NCBI GenBank assembly: GCA_964443315.1
Contig: CAYUCP010000009.1
Location: 1-23,666, forward strand
DNA length: 23,666 nucleotides
Reading direction: 5' to 3'
Origin: JAGOTP01 sp964443315
GTDB taxonomy: Bacteria > Patescibacteriota > Patescibacteriia > 2-12-FULL-60-25
Position 1 is the stretch's first letter, and each line of letters opens with the position of its first letter. Below are positions 6,950-14,439 of the stretch, piece after piece. The notes below the pieces were generated by a model. It searched no databases, was not told where the DNA came from, and worked only from the letters and a program-made list of their open reading frames with translations. The position numbers were made by a program, and so were the translations under genes.

Positions 6950-8719
6950 ATGGCTTCGTATACTTGGTCCCTTCGTCCTTCGCCGACCCCGTCTGAGATT
7001 GAGGCGTGGCAGCCACGGGTTTCGCCCTTTGTGGCGACTTTGTTGTGGCAGCGCGGGGTGCGTTCATTTGAAGAGGCGGAGATGTTTCTCTCGCCGTCTT
7101 GGGATGCGCATACGCACGATCCAGCTCAGTTTCGCCATTTACCTCAAGCGCTTGAGCGCGTTTTTACCGCGTTGGAAAAAGGCGATCGACTCACCGTGCA
7201 TGGAGACTATGATGCAGATGGCATTACGGGTTCAACGGTCTTGATTTCAACGCTTCAAGAAATTGAGCGACGCCTCACGGGTCGTGAACGAAAAGATAGT
7301 GTGGTCGACTACTACATCCCGCATCGCGACAAAGAAGGGTACGGGATTCATAAAGCGACCGTTGCCACCCTGAAAGATCGCGGAACCAAAGTGTTGGTCA
7401 CAGTCGACTGTGGAATCTCCTGCGTAGAAGAGGTGGCATTGGCCAGGAAAGCGGACATGGATGTGATTGTGGTTGATCACCATCAATTTGGTGAAGTGTT
7501 ACCTGATGGTTGGTTGATTCATCCAGGGCTTCCAGAAGAGACGTATCCCTTTAAAAAACTGGCGGCAGTTGGCGTTGCCTTTAAATTTGCGACCGCGTTG
7601 TTGAACGAAGCGCGGCGACGAGGAGTTGATATTCCGCTTGGGTGGGAGAAGTGGCTTTTGGATTTGGTTGCTATTGCCACGATTACGGATGTTGTCCCGC
7701 TTATTGGAGAGAATCGCGTGCTCGAAACGTATGGGCTTCGTGTTTTGAACAAGACGCGTCGTCCGGGGTTGCTCGCGCTCATCGATGCTGCAAGTCTGAC
7801 ACCTGGTCAAATCGATACAGAATCGATTGGCTTTGCGATTGGTCCACGGATTAATGCAGCCGGGCGTATGGATCACGCGAGTTTGGCTCTCCGTTTGCTT
7901 TTGGCGGACTCGCAAGATGAAGCGCAAGCGCTCGCGAAAGAACTGGAGCGTTGTAATCGTGAACGCCAAGAAGCGACACGGAAGATGATGGATCAGGCCG
8001 AGAAACAGCTCATGGAACGCTACACGATGAAAGAGTTGGATACACCGGAAAAGTCGGCACTCTTTTTGTGGAATGAACAGTGGTCACCGGCCTTGGTTGG
8101 GTTGGTTGCTGGGCGGTTCTTGGAGCGCTTTGCTCGTCCAACGGTAGTGGTTGGGTCGCATGAAGGAACCTGGATTGGGTCCGGTCGTTCAGTGAGTGCC
8201 TACGATATTACGGCTGCGATGCGACAGGCGGGCGAAGGGCGACTCACGCGCATTGGAGGTCATGTTCAAGCCTGTGGGTTTGCCTTGGTTGATCCAGATC
8301 ATTTACCAAACATTGCGGAAGATCTTCATTCGCATGCGAAAGAAGCCTTTCAGGCTGGGTTGCCAACGCCCACTTTGCTTATTGATGCGGATCTCCCGCT
8401 CGCTCATGTCACTGAGGTCTTCGTTGATGAAGTAAAACAGTTGGAGCCGTTTGGGGAGGGAAATCCGAAGCCGCTGTTCCGTTCTGAGAATTTACTTGTG
8501 ACCAAGGTTGATACCATTGGCTCAACCCAGGCGCATCTACGCCTGGTGGTGGCGGATGGCGGCCTGATGCGTAAAGTGATTGGATTCAAACTCGGGAACC
8601 GTGTGGATGAGCTGCATGTCGGCTCACGGGTCGATCTCGTGTATCATGTCGGCATCAACGAATGGAACGGCCGCAAGGAAGTCCAGCTCGTCATGAAAGA
8701 TTTTGAAGCCAAGGCCTAA
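6950..8719 (+). CDS. recJ: Single-stranded-DNA-specific exonuclease RecJ
   Basis: 589 residues. RecJ is a 5'-to-3' ssDNA exonuclease of the DHH superfamily, acting in recombination and mismatch/base-excision repair in the cytoplasm. Visible motifs are HGDYDADG (residues 84-91, metal-binding Asp residues), DCG (153-155), VVDHH (174-178, the family-defining DHH), then INAAGRMDHA and the DHHA1-type SGRSVSAYDI and IGGHVQACGF motifs. An OB-like C-terminal domain closes the protein. An in-frame TTG at 6914 would add 12 residues that overlap the candidate promoter, so ATG 6950 (MASYTWSL) is preferred. The stop is one base before the rnhA start, so the two form an operon. Confidence 0.95.
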   Translation: MASYTWSLRPSPTPSEIEAWQPRVSPFVATLLWQRGVRSFEEAEMFLSPSWDAHTHDPAQFRHLPQALERVFTALEKGDRLTVHGDYDADGITGSTVLISTLQEIERRLTGRERKDSVVDYYIPHRDKEGYGIHKATVATLKDRGTKVLVTVDCGISCVEEVALARKADMDVIVVDHHQFGEVLPDGWLIHPGLPEETYPFKKLAAVGVAFKFATALLNEARRRGVDIPLGWEKWLLDLVAIATITDVVPLIGENRVLETYGLRVLNKTRRPGLLALIDAASLTPGQIDTESIGFAIGPRINAAGRMDHASLALRLLLADSQDEAQALAKELERCNRERQEATRKMMDQAEKQLMERYTMKELDTPEKSALFLWNEQWSPALVGLVAGRFLERFARPTVVVGSHEGTWIGSGRSVSAYDITAAMRQAGEGRLTRIGGHVQACGFALVDPDHLPNIAEDLHSHAKEAFQAGLPTPTLLIDADLPLAHVTEVFVDEVKQLEPFGEGNPKPLFRSENLLVTKVDTIGSTQAHLRLVVADGGLMRKVIGFKLGNRVDELHVGSRVDLVYHVGINEWNGRKEVQLVMKDFEAKA

Positions 8720-8720
8720 T

Positions 8721-9125
8721 ATGAATCTCATTATTCGAACGGACGGTGGTTCGCGTGGAAATCCTGGCCCAGCTGGGATTGGTGTTGTGATTGAAAACGC
8801 CGATACAAACGAAGTGATTGAAACCCACGCCAAGTTTTTGGGCAAAACCACGAATAATCAGGCGGAATATAAGGCGGTTATCCTTGGGTTGGAGCGCGCC
8901 GTTGCGTTGGGTGCGAAGCAAGTGGAAGTCGTGGCAGATAGTGAATTGCTTATTAAGCAAGCAAGAGGGGAGTATCGTGTGAAAAATCCTGACTTACAGA
9001 TTCGATTTGCTGAGTTGAAGGCCTTCGAGCGTCAGTTGCCACGCGTTGCCTATCGCCATGTTCGTCGTGAGTACAACAAAGCGGCAGATGCATTAGCGAA
9101 CGAAGCGATGGATCGAGGAGTTTAG
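8721..9125 (+). CDS. rnhA: Ribonuclease HI-family protein
   Basis: 134 residues, the usual size for a minimal RNase HI. It cleaves RNA in RNA:DNA hybrids (R-loops, Okazaki primers). The catalytic carboxylates D8 (IRTDGGSRGNPG), E49 (NNQAEYKA), D73 (VADSELL) and D123 (AADALANEA) are all present. The basic protrusion of the E. coli enzyme appears short. An upstream in-frame TTG at 8703 would overlap recJ; ATG 8721, one base after the recJ stop, is chosen. Translation is probably coupled to recJ because there is no Shine-Dalgarno. The DG-G-RGNPG-AG start is typical of bacterial and archaeal short RNase HI homologues. Confidence 0.93.
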   Translation: MNLIIRTDGGSRGNPGPAGIGVVIENADTNEVIETHAKFLGKTTNNQAEYKAVILGLERAVALGAKQVEVVADSELLIKQARGEYRVKNPDLQIRFAELKAFERQLPRVAYRHVRREYNKAADALANEAMDRGV

Positions 9126-9168
9126 TTGGCTTACACGCGTTCACGTTCCTGTGTACAACGCTTTGTGC

Positions 9169-9174
9169 TATTCT
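9169..9174 (+). promoter_or_regulatory. Putative -10 box of the pilus operon
   Basis: TATTCT ends 11 nt before the pilM ATG at 9186, predicting a leader of only about 4 nt. A poor TTCCTG lies 17 nt upstream. No Shine-Dalgarno. Confidence 0.4.
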
Positions 9175-9185
9175 AAGGTCTGTCT

Positions 9186-10256
9186 ATGGGTCTTTTTTCC
9201 TCTCCAGAGAAGAGTAGCTATCTTGGCTTAGATATTGGCTATGGTGGCATGAAGTTGGTTGAGTTGCGCAACGAAAAAGGGCGTGCGCGCTTGGTGACGT
9301 ATGCCTACGTCAACATGCCGTCGGATAGTTTAGATAAGTCGATGTTGAACGATATTCCAGGTTCAGCTGAAATTTTGAAACAAATGCTGGCGAAGGCGCG
9401 TGCGACAACGAAGAAGATTGCAGCGGCCCTCCCGCTGTCCTCTGTATTCTCAACGGTGTTGAGTGTGCCAAGTGTTGACGAGAAGGAGGTGAAAGATTTG
9501 GCTTTTGCCCAGGTCAAGAAATTATTGCCATGGCCGATTGAAGAGGCGGCGGTTGATTTAAAAGTCATCGATAAAGTCGAAAAAACGGAAGTCGTGAAGG
9601 CCTCGACACGCGTCCTTGTGTCAGCGGCTCAGAAATCGTTGGTCGCAAAGTACACAGAGCTCTTCAAGGCGGTTGGCTTGGAAGCGGTCGCGCTCGAAAC
9701 CGAAGGTTTTGCTGAGATTCGCTCGTTGATTGGAAAGGATAAATCGACGATCTTGCTCCTCGATATCGGTTCGCTGCGTACAAATGTGATGGTGGTCGAA
9801 AAAGGCGTGCCGTTTGTGATCCGTTCGATCGGGACAGGGGGAAACGCCATTAGTCAGACGATTGCGCGTACGCTTGGGATTCCGCTCGATCAAGCAGAGA
9901 CCATGAAGCGCGACATTAAAGCGATGCAGGGCTTTACACCAACTGGGGACCTGCGTCCCATCTTGGGCGTACTAGTTAAACCGATTCTCGAAGAGATCCG
10001 CTATTCGATTAACCTCTATCAGTCGCAAGAAGCAGATGGAGCCAATAAGCGCATCGAAAAGATCATTTTAACGGGAGGCTCGTCGCTCTTGCCGCGTTTG
10101 CCAGAGTATTTGACGCAAGAGCTCAATATTAATACGTATTTGGGTGATCCATGGGCCCGTGTCGTCTACCCAGCTGATTTGCGCCCTGTCTTGGATGAAC
10201 TGGGACCACGTTACGCCGTGACGATTGGCTGCGCCATGCGTGAAGTTGATGGATAA
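9186..10256 (+). CDS. pilM: PilM-type type IV pilus assembly ATPase-fold protein
   Basis: 356 residues, matching PilM (about 350). The actin-like fold is shown by SSYLGLDIGYGGMKLVEL at the N-terminus (phosphate-1 motif), STILLLDIGSLRTNVMVV in the middle (phosphate-2), and KIILTGGSSLLPRLPEYL near the C-terminus (adenosine motif). PilM is a cytoplasmic protein that binds the PilN N-terminus and links the inner-membrane pilus platform to the motor. Downstream genes encode a GspE-like N-terminal domain, a receiver domain and a pilin, supporting a pilus role. pilN, pilO, pilB, pilT and pilC are not in this window. The spacing to the next gene is 8 nt. Confidence 0.9.
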   Translation: MGLFSSPEKSSYLGLDIGYGGMKLVELRNEKGRARLVTYAYVNMPSDSLDKSMLNDIPGSAEILKQMLAKARATTKKIAAALPLSSVFSTVLSVPSVDEKEVKDLAFAQVKKLLPWPIEEAAVDLKVIDKVEKTEVVKASTRVLVSAAQKSLVAKYTELFKAVGLEAVALETEGFAEIRSLIGKDKSTILLLDIGSLRTNVMVVEKGVPFVIRSIGTGGNAISQTIARTLGIPLDQAETMKRDIKAMQGFTPTGDLRPILGVLVKPILEEIRYSINLYQSQEADGANKRIEKIILTGGSSLLPRLPEYLTQELNINTYLGDPWARVVYPADLRPVLDELGPRYAVTIGCAMREVDG

Positions 10257-10264
10257 CAACGCTC

Positions 10265-11341
10265 ATGCTGCATTCCGCTCCGCCTGCCACGATTCGTGAA
10301 CGTCTCTTGTCCGAGGCGGTACGCGAGCGTGAACTTTCAGCGCGAGCGGTACCCGTGATTGAAGATTTGTTGCAACACGGCCTCTCGTTTGAGCAAGCAC
10401 TGGTTGGGACGGGATTGATTTCGTCTGAGACGTTTGCGAGTTGGATGCAAGCGGCGACTCAATTACCGCTTCTAAAACCTTCGCTTGATGAATGTGTGCT
10501 TCCACCGGGGCTTGATGTAGAAACAATTCTCGCGTGGCGAGTTGTTCCTCGTAAGACAGGTGCGAAACAGTGGATTGTCGGGTTGGCGCATCCATGGGAT
10601 GCCGACGTTCGCTCGGCGCTTGAGACGCTGGCGGTGGAGCATGGATGGGCGTTGACGTTGGCCTATGTCCTCCCGTCTGAAGCTGATCTGTGGCTTCGTT
10701 CCTTGGATCGGTCCTCTTCTGCTCATCGTGCGCTTCGTCAGTACGCACGTTCACTCGTTGAGCGTGTAGAGCGTGAAGAACGGCTCACGGTGCACCAAGC
10801 AGGGGCGGCGCTGCATCCACGTGAAAATGCAGCTTCTGTTCCCGCTGCCTGGCTGCCTGCGCTTGAGCTTCGGTTGGCCCGCCGTGCACGTTCAGGTCGT
10901 TTACATACGCGTCATCATCGACATCACCGTCACAGTAAGCTTGAACTACACGCACCGCGCGCATCCGAACCAGTGCCACTGGAAGCAGAGCATCCAGTTC
11001 GTGAGTGGACCGATACGTTCCAAGCGTTCCTCGATCAAGGAAAGATCGTGTTCGTCTTAGACGAACGGGGAGATCTGCTTGATCCTTGGTCTGAGCTACA
11101 CGTTGCGCATGAAACAGAGGAATGGCGTGGGGGTAAGCGTTGGTTAACGCCTGCAAAAGAGGCGAATCAAGAAGAGCTGTTCCATCTGACGCTCTCCGGG
11201 TATCCTGGAACCGTCTGCTTTTCGTCCATGCAAGATTTGCAAGCGTGGGAACGAGCGGCAGAGAAGGCGCAGGTCGATTATGCGAGCTGCATTGGTCGCC
11301 CGACACGCCACGGAATAGCCTGGTCTCTTTATAGCGTATGA
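10265..11341 (+). CDS. MshEN/GspE N-terminal-domain protein without the ATPase module
   Basis: 358 residues. Residues about 8-148 match the N-terminal domain of type II secretion/type IV pilus ATPases. A segment LSFEQALVGTGLIS (40-53) with MQAATQLPLL (61-70) follows the MshEN pattern, then an Ile/Leu-rich half (VVPRKTGAKQWIVGLAHPWD, 93-112) as in GspE domain II. There is no Walker A, Asp box or Walker B, so this is not an ATPase. Residues 214-223 are a striking His/Arg run (HTRHHRHHRH), possibly metal-binding or a linker. The C-terminal 110 residues form an unrecognised domain (KIVFVLDERGDLLDPWSELH). MshEN domains bind c-di-GMP in some homologues, but whether this one does is unknown. The stop overlaps the next ATG by 4 nt (ATGA). 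The likely role is regulatory or scaffold at the pilus motor (inference). Confidence 0.78.
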   Translation: MLHSAPPATIRERLLSEAVRERELSARAVPVIEDLLQHGLSFEQALVGTGLISSETFASWMQAATQLPLLKPSLDECVLPPGLDVETILAWRVVPRKTGAKQWIVGLAHPWDADVRSALETLAVEHGWALTLAYVLPSEADLWLRSLDRSSSAHRALRQYARSLVERVEREERLTVHQAGAALHPRENAASVPAAWLPALELRLARRARSGRLHTRHHRHHRHSKLELHAPRASEPVPLEAEHPVREWTDTFQAFLDQGKIVFVLDERGDLLDPWSELHVAHETEEWRGGKRWLTPAKEANQEELFHLTLSGYPGTVCFSSMQDLQAWERAAEKAQVDYASCIGRPTRHGIAWSLYSV

Positions 11342-11730
11342 GTTCACCACGTCTGTTATTTACAGAGCCGGATGCGTTTTTCGCTTCCTTCGCGACTCGC
11401 CACCTGCGACGAGCTGGGTTCGACGTCGTGCACGCTGCTCATGGAAAAGAAGGCTGGGAGTTATTATCCCGAGAACCATTTGATCTGCTTGTAACGGAGC
11501 TTGTGTTGCCTCGGATGGATGGCTATCAGCTCTTGGAGGCGGTGCGGGCCGAAGCGTCGCTCGCCAACCTCCCTGTCTATGTCCTCACTCGACTCGGTAC
11601 ACGAGAAGATGTTGAACGTTGTCGCATGCACGGGATTGAGGAGTATTTCATTAAACCGCATCATTCACTCGATTGGATCGCACAGCGTTTAATTCAACCA
11701 TGGCGTTTTTCAGCCGCTCATTCTGCCTAA
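11338..11730 (+). CDS. Stand-alone receiver-domain protein with Glu at the phospho-acceptor site
   Basis: 130 residues, a single CheY-like (beta/alpha)5 receiver. The phospho-acceptor strand reads FDLLVTELVLPRMDG, so E54 replaces the usual Asp. The first acidic pair is also altered (FTEPD instead of VDDD; E10, D12). The switch Thr (T84 in VYVLTRLG) and the conserved Lys (K106 in YFIKP) are kept. It is therefore a pseudo-receiver, possibly locked in the active-like state because Glu can mimic phospho-Asp. It has no DNA-binding output domain. Its ATG overlaps the preceding stop, so synthesis is coupled to the MshEN-like protein, and it sits in a pilus operon. A role in polarity or pilus control is inferred from context only. 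Confidence 0.88.
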   Translation: MSSPRLLFTEPDAFFASFATRHLRRAGFDVVHAAHGKEGWELLSREPFDLLVTELVLPRMDGYQLLEAVRAEASLANLPVYVLTRLGTREDVERCRMHGIEEYFIKPHHSLDWIAQRLIQPWRFSAAHSA

Positions 11731-11734
11731 TTAT

Positions 11735-12205
11735 ATGACCTTTTTTCGACACTCTCGTCCGGGATTTAGCTTGCTTGAAGGTTTGATCGTGCTTGCCATG
11801 GTCGGGCTTCTGGCAGCGTTTGCAGCAGTGTCCTTGAACAGTGCTCGTGCTCGTACGCGTGATGCGCAGCGTTTGGCGAATATGAGCACGATTCGAGCCG
11901 CCCTCCAACTGTACTGGCTAGAAAAGGCGACCTATCCAGCCAGCGAAGGCGCGAACCTTGGGCAGGCGGCCACAAAGAGCGAGGTTCTGACGAGTAATGG
12001 CTTCCAGGCCAAGGCGGAAGCCGCTGGAAACGTTTTCTTGCCACAGGTCCCAACCGGGCCGAAAGTGAATGAGTTTTACCTCTACAAGGGGGGTCCAAAC
12101 GGGTATTCGATTCGGTTTCAGACAGAGAGTGATACGGAATTTGGTAAAGCCAATATCTACTATCTCCACTCCAACGGTATCGATCGTGACCCAATGCTGA
12201 AGTAG
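11735..12205 (+). CDS. Type IV pilin / pseudopilin
   Basis: 156 residues. A short basic leader (MTFFRHSRPG) precedes the prepilin peptidase site G10/F11 and the class III motif FSLLEGLIVLAMVGLLAAFA, with the conserved Glu at mature position 5. The hydrophobic N-terminal helix doubles as the filament core. The C-terminal globular part is polar and contains YPAS, YLYKGGPNGYSIRFQ and ends YYLHSNGIDRDPMLK, as in pseudopilins of CPR-type organisms. It starts 4 nt after the pseudo-receiver stop, the last gene of the operon. Processing requires a prepilin peptidase (PilD), not encoded here. Major versus minor pilin cannot be told from sequence. Confidence 0.93.
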   Translation: MTFFRHSRPGFSLLEGLIVLAMVGLLAAFAAVSLNSARARTRDAQRLANMSTIRAALQLYWLEKATYPASEGANLGQAATKSEVLTSNGFQAKAEAAGNVFLPQVPTGPKVNEFYLYKGGPNGYSIRFQTESDTEFGKANIYYLHSNGIDRDPMLK

Positions 12206-12216
12206 CAAAAACGCTA

Positions 12217-12309
12217 GAGCACGGACAGAGCTCCTGAAGGAGGAGACCATCCGTGTTGCGTAGCAACTTGTTGACGACTGAAGGAGCTCTGTCCGTGCTC
12301 GTCTTTTTT
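12217..12309 (+). terminator. Very long hairpin with T tract after the pilin gene
   Basis: Perfect 19-bp arms GAGCACGGACAGAGCTCCT (12217-12235) and its complement (12282-12300) enclose a 46-nt loop and are followed by GTCTTTTTTA. The loop contains its own small hairpin, GTTGC-GTA-GCAAC (12255-12267). TGAAGGAG occurs twice (12235-12242 and 12279-12286), so the left CTCC could also pair locally. It ends the pilus operon 11 nt after the stop. The arms are much longer than a simple terminator needs. Confidence 0.85.
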
Positions 12310-12328
12310 AGAAAACAAGCAGGTCTGC

Positions 12329-12334
12329 TACACT
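12329..12334 (+). promoter_or_regulatory. Putative -10 box of ligA, leaderless configuration
   Basis: TACACT ends 10 nt before the ligA ATG at 12345 and lies directly after the pilus-operon terminator. No convincing -35 at 17 nt and no Shine-Dalgarno. Confidence 0.4.
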
Positions 12335-12344
12335 TTTCTCCGTT

Positions 12345-14423
12345 ATGTTGAGCTATGCTGAAGCTGCGAAACGAGTGGTCGTTCTCCGTCAGGAAATCGA
12401 CAAGTACCGGTACGAGTACCATGTGCTGGATGCGCTTTCTATTAGCGAAGCAGCGCTTGATTCCTTGAAGCATGAGCTTTTCAAGCTGGAGCAAGAATAC
12501 CCGGATTTAGTCACGCCTGATTCGCCAACGCAGCGGGTGGCTGGGAAGCCGTTAGAAGGGTTTGTAAAAGTACCGCATCAGGTGCCAATGCGCTCGCTTG
12601 AGGATGTCTTTAACCGACAAGAGGCGGATGAATGGCTGGAGCGTTTGAAGCGCCTTGAGCCAGGGGCGAGCTTTGATTTTTTTGCCGAAGTGAAGCTGGA
12701 TGGTCTCGCCGTCTCAATCGTCTACGAAGACGGTAAGCTGGGCTACGCGGCAACGCGTGGCGATGGACGAGTTGGCGAAGACGTGACGCACAATGTCCGA
12801 ACGATCGAGTCACTGCCGCTCTGTCTACGTCTCCCAACAGACAAAGAGCTCGATCACTTTGCAAAGACGTATCACGTAGAGAGTCCAGCTGCCTTAAAGA
12901 GGCTCGTCAAAAACCAGTTCCGTGGCCGAGTTGAGTTACGCGGTGAAATCTATTTGTTGCGTAAACAGCTTGAAAAGCTCAACAAATTACAGCTGGCTCG
13001 CGGTGAAGAGCCATTTGCGAATCCGCGAAATGCAGCAGCTGGTGGCATTCGTCAGCTTGATCCGAAGCTTGCAGCAGAGCGCGGTCTCTCGTTCAGTGGT
13101 TGGCATTTATTTGGAGACTTCGACCTTACGACGCATGAACAGGCGCATGCGCTGATGGCTTTATTTGGCATTCCAGGAAACCCGTTAACGCGAGCCTGTG
13201 CCACGATCGACGACATCGAGCGTTTCATGGAAGAGATCGGGAAAAAACGCGACAAACTACCATTTCAAATTGATGGAATTGTCGTGAACGTGAATAACGA
13301 TGTGCTGTTCGAGCGTCTTGGTGTCGTCGGGAAAACGCCACGTGGTGCGATGGCTTGGAAGTATGCTGCTGAACAGGGGACAACGATCGTGCGTGACATC
13401 CGTGTCTCCGTTGGACGAACAGGGGCCCTCACACCCGTTGCTGTTATGGACCCGGTAACCCTCGCCGGAACAACCGTCACGCATGCGAGTCTCCATAACG
13501 AAGACGAAATTGAGCGCCTTGGACTCAAGATCGGTGATACGGTGATTGTAGAAAAAGCCGGCGATATCATTCCAAAAGTGATTGAGGTATTGCCCAAGCT
13601 CCGTACGGGAAAAGAAAAGGCCTTCCGCCTACCAAAAACCTGTCCGATGTGTGGTACGGAAGTCGTGCGACGTGAAGGCGAAGTGGCCGTGGTATGTCCT
13701 AATAAAAACTGCTTCGCGCAAGAGACAGCGCGCCTTCTTCACTTCGCGAGCCGTACCGCTCTAGATATTCGTGGCTTGGGAGACAAGATCGTCGAGCAGC
13801 TGCTGCAGGAAGGATTAGCGCGTGAGCCGGCCGATCTCTACGAACTTACGCCGGGTGATCTTGAGCCATTAGAAGGCTTCGCCGAGCTGTCGGCGAAGAA
13901 GCTGGTGGCCGAAATTCAAGCGCATCGTGAGCCGCCCCTCGAGCGTTTCTTAATGGGGCTTGGAATCCGCCACGTTGGTGCTGAGACGGCGAATGATCTG
14001 GCGCGTGCATTTGGCTCGATCGAAACGTTCCGAGCGGCTGATCACGAAGCCCTGATGCAGATCGATGGGATTGGCGAAGTGGTAGCCGAAGCAATTGTGG
14101 AATTCCTCCGTGATCCTCAGGAAAAAGTGCGTTTGGATCATTTGTTGGAACACGTAACGCCTCAAAAGGCGATTGTACAAGATCGCACGAATCTTCCGCT
14201 CTCCGGAACGACGTGGGTACTGACGGGTTCACTTGAATCAATCGGACGTGAGGAGGCAAAGGAGCGAATTCGGGCCTTGGGTGGAGAGGTGAGTGAGAGC
14301 GTGTCTAAAAAGACGTCATTTGTTGTCGTTGGAGCGGAACCGGGTTCAAAATATGAAAAAGCGCAGAAGCTTGGAGTGACGATTCTGGATGAAGACGCAT
14401 TTTTGAAAAAACTGCAGTCATAA
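12345..14423 (+). CDS. ligA: NAD-dependent DNA ligase LigA
   Basis: 692 residues, normal for LigA. Domains in order: Ia NAD-binding (YRYEYHVLD, residues 22-29), adenylation domain with the nucleophile K117 in FFAEVKLDGLAV, OB fold (VSVGRTGALTPVAVM), a four-Cys zinc finger (CPMCG ... CPNKNC), helix-hairpin-helix repeats (GLGDKIVEQL, GIRHVGAETANDLA, IDGIGEVVAEAI) and a C-terminal BRCT domain (WVLTGSLESIGREEAKERI). It seals nicks in DNA during replication and repair using NAD. It starts 36 nt after a terminator and appears to have its own promoter. The methyltransferase ATG lies 16 nt past the stop, across a run of eight C. Confidence 0.97.
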   Translation: MLSYAEAAKRVVVLRQEIDKYRYEYHVLDALSISEAALDSLKHELFKLEQEYPDLVTPDSPTQRVAGKPLEGFVKVPHQVPMRSLEDVFNRQEADEWLERLKRLEPGASFDFFAEVKLDGLAVSIVYEDGKLGYAATRGDGRVGEDVTHNVRTIESLPLCLRLPTDKELDHFAKTYHVESPAALKRLVKNQFRGRVELRGEIYLLRKQLEKLNKLQLARGEEPFANPRNAAAGGIRQLDPKLAAERGLSFSGWHLFGDFDLTTHEQAHALMALFGIPGNPLTRACATIDDIERFMEEIGKKRDKLPFQIDGIVVNVNNDVLFERLGVVGKTPRGAMAWKYAAEQGTTIVRDIRVSVGRTGALTPVAVMDPVTLAGTTVTHASLHNEDEIERLGLKIGDTVIVEKAGDIIPKVIEVLPKLRTGKEKAFRLPKTCPMCGTEVVRREGEVAVVCPNKNCFAQETARLLHFASRTALDIRGLGDKIVEQLLQEGLAREPADLYELTPGDLEPLEGFAELSAKKLVAEIQAHREPPLERFLMGLGIRHVGAETANDLARAFGSIETFRAADHEALMQIDGIGEVVAEAIVEFLRDPQEKVRLDHLLEHVTPQKAIVQDRTNLPLSGTTWVLTGSLESIGREEAKERIRALGGEVSESVSKKTSFVVVGAEPGSKYEKAQKLGVTILDEDAFLKKLQS

Positions 14424-14439
14424 CCCCCCCCTCTATCCT

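Noticed and set aside
10785..11306. 173-codon minus-strand frame inside the MshEN-like gene
   Set aside because: Shadow of the plus-strand gene, whose N-terminal domain is recognisable and which is operonic with pilM.
11766..12494. 242-codon minus-strand frame across the pilin, hairpin and ligA start
   Set aside because: It is antisense to two well-supported genes and spans a terminator; composition is not protein-like.
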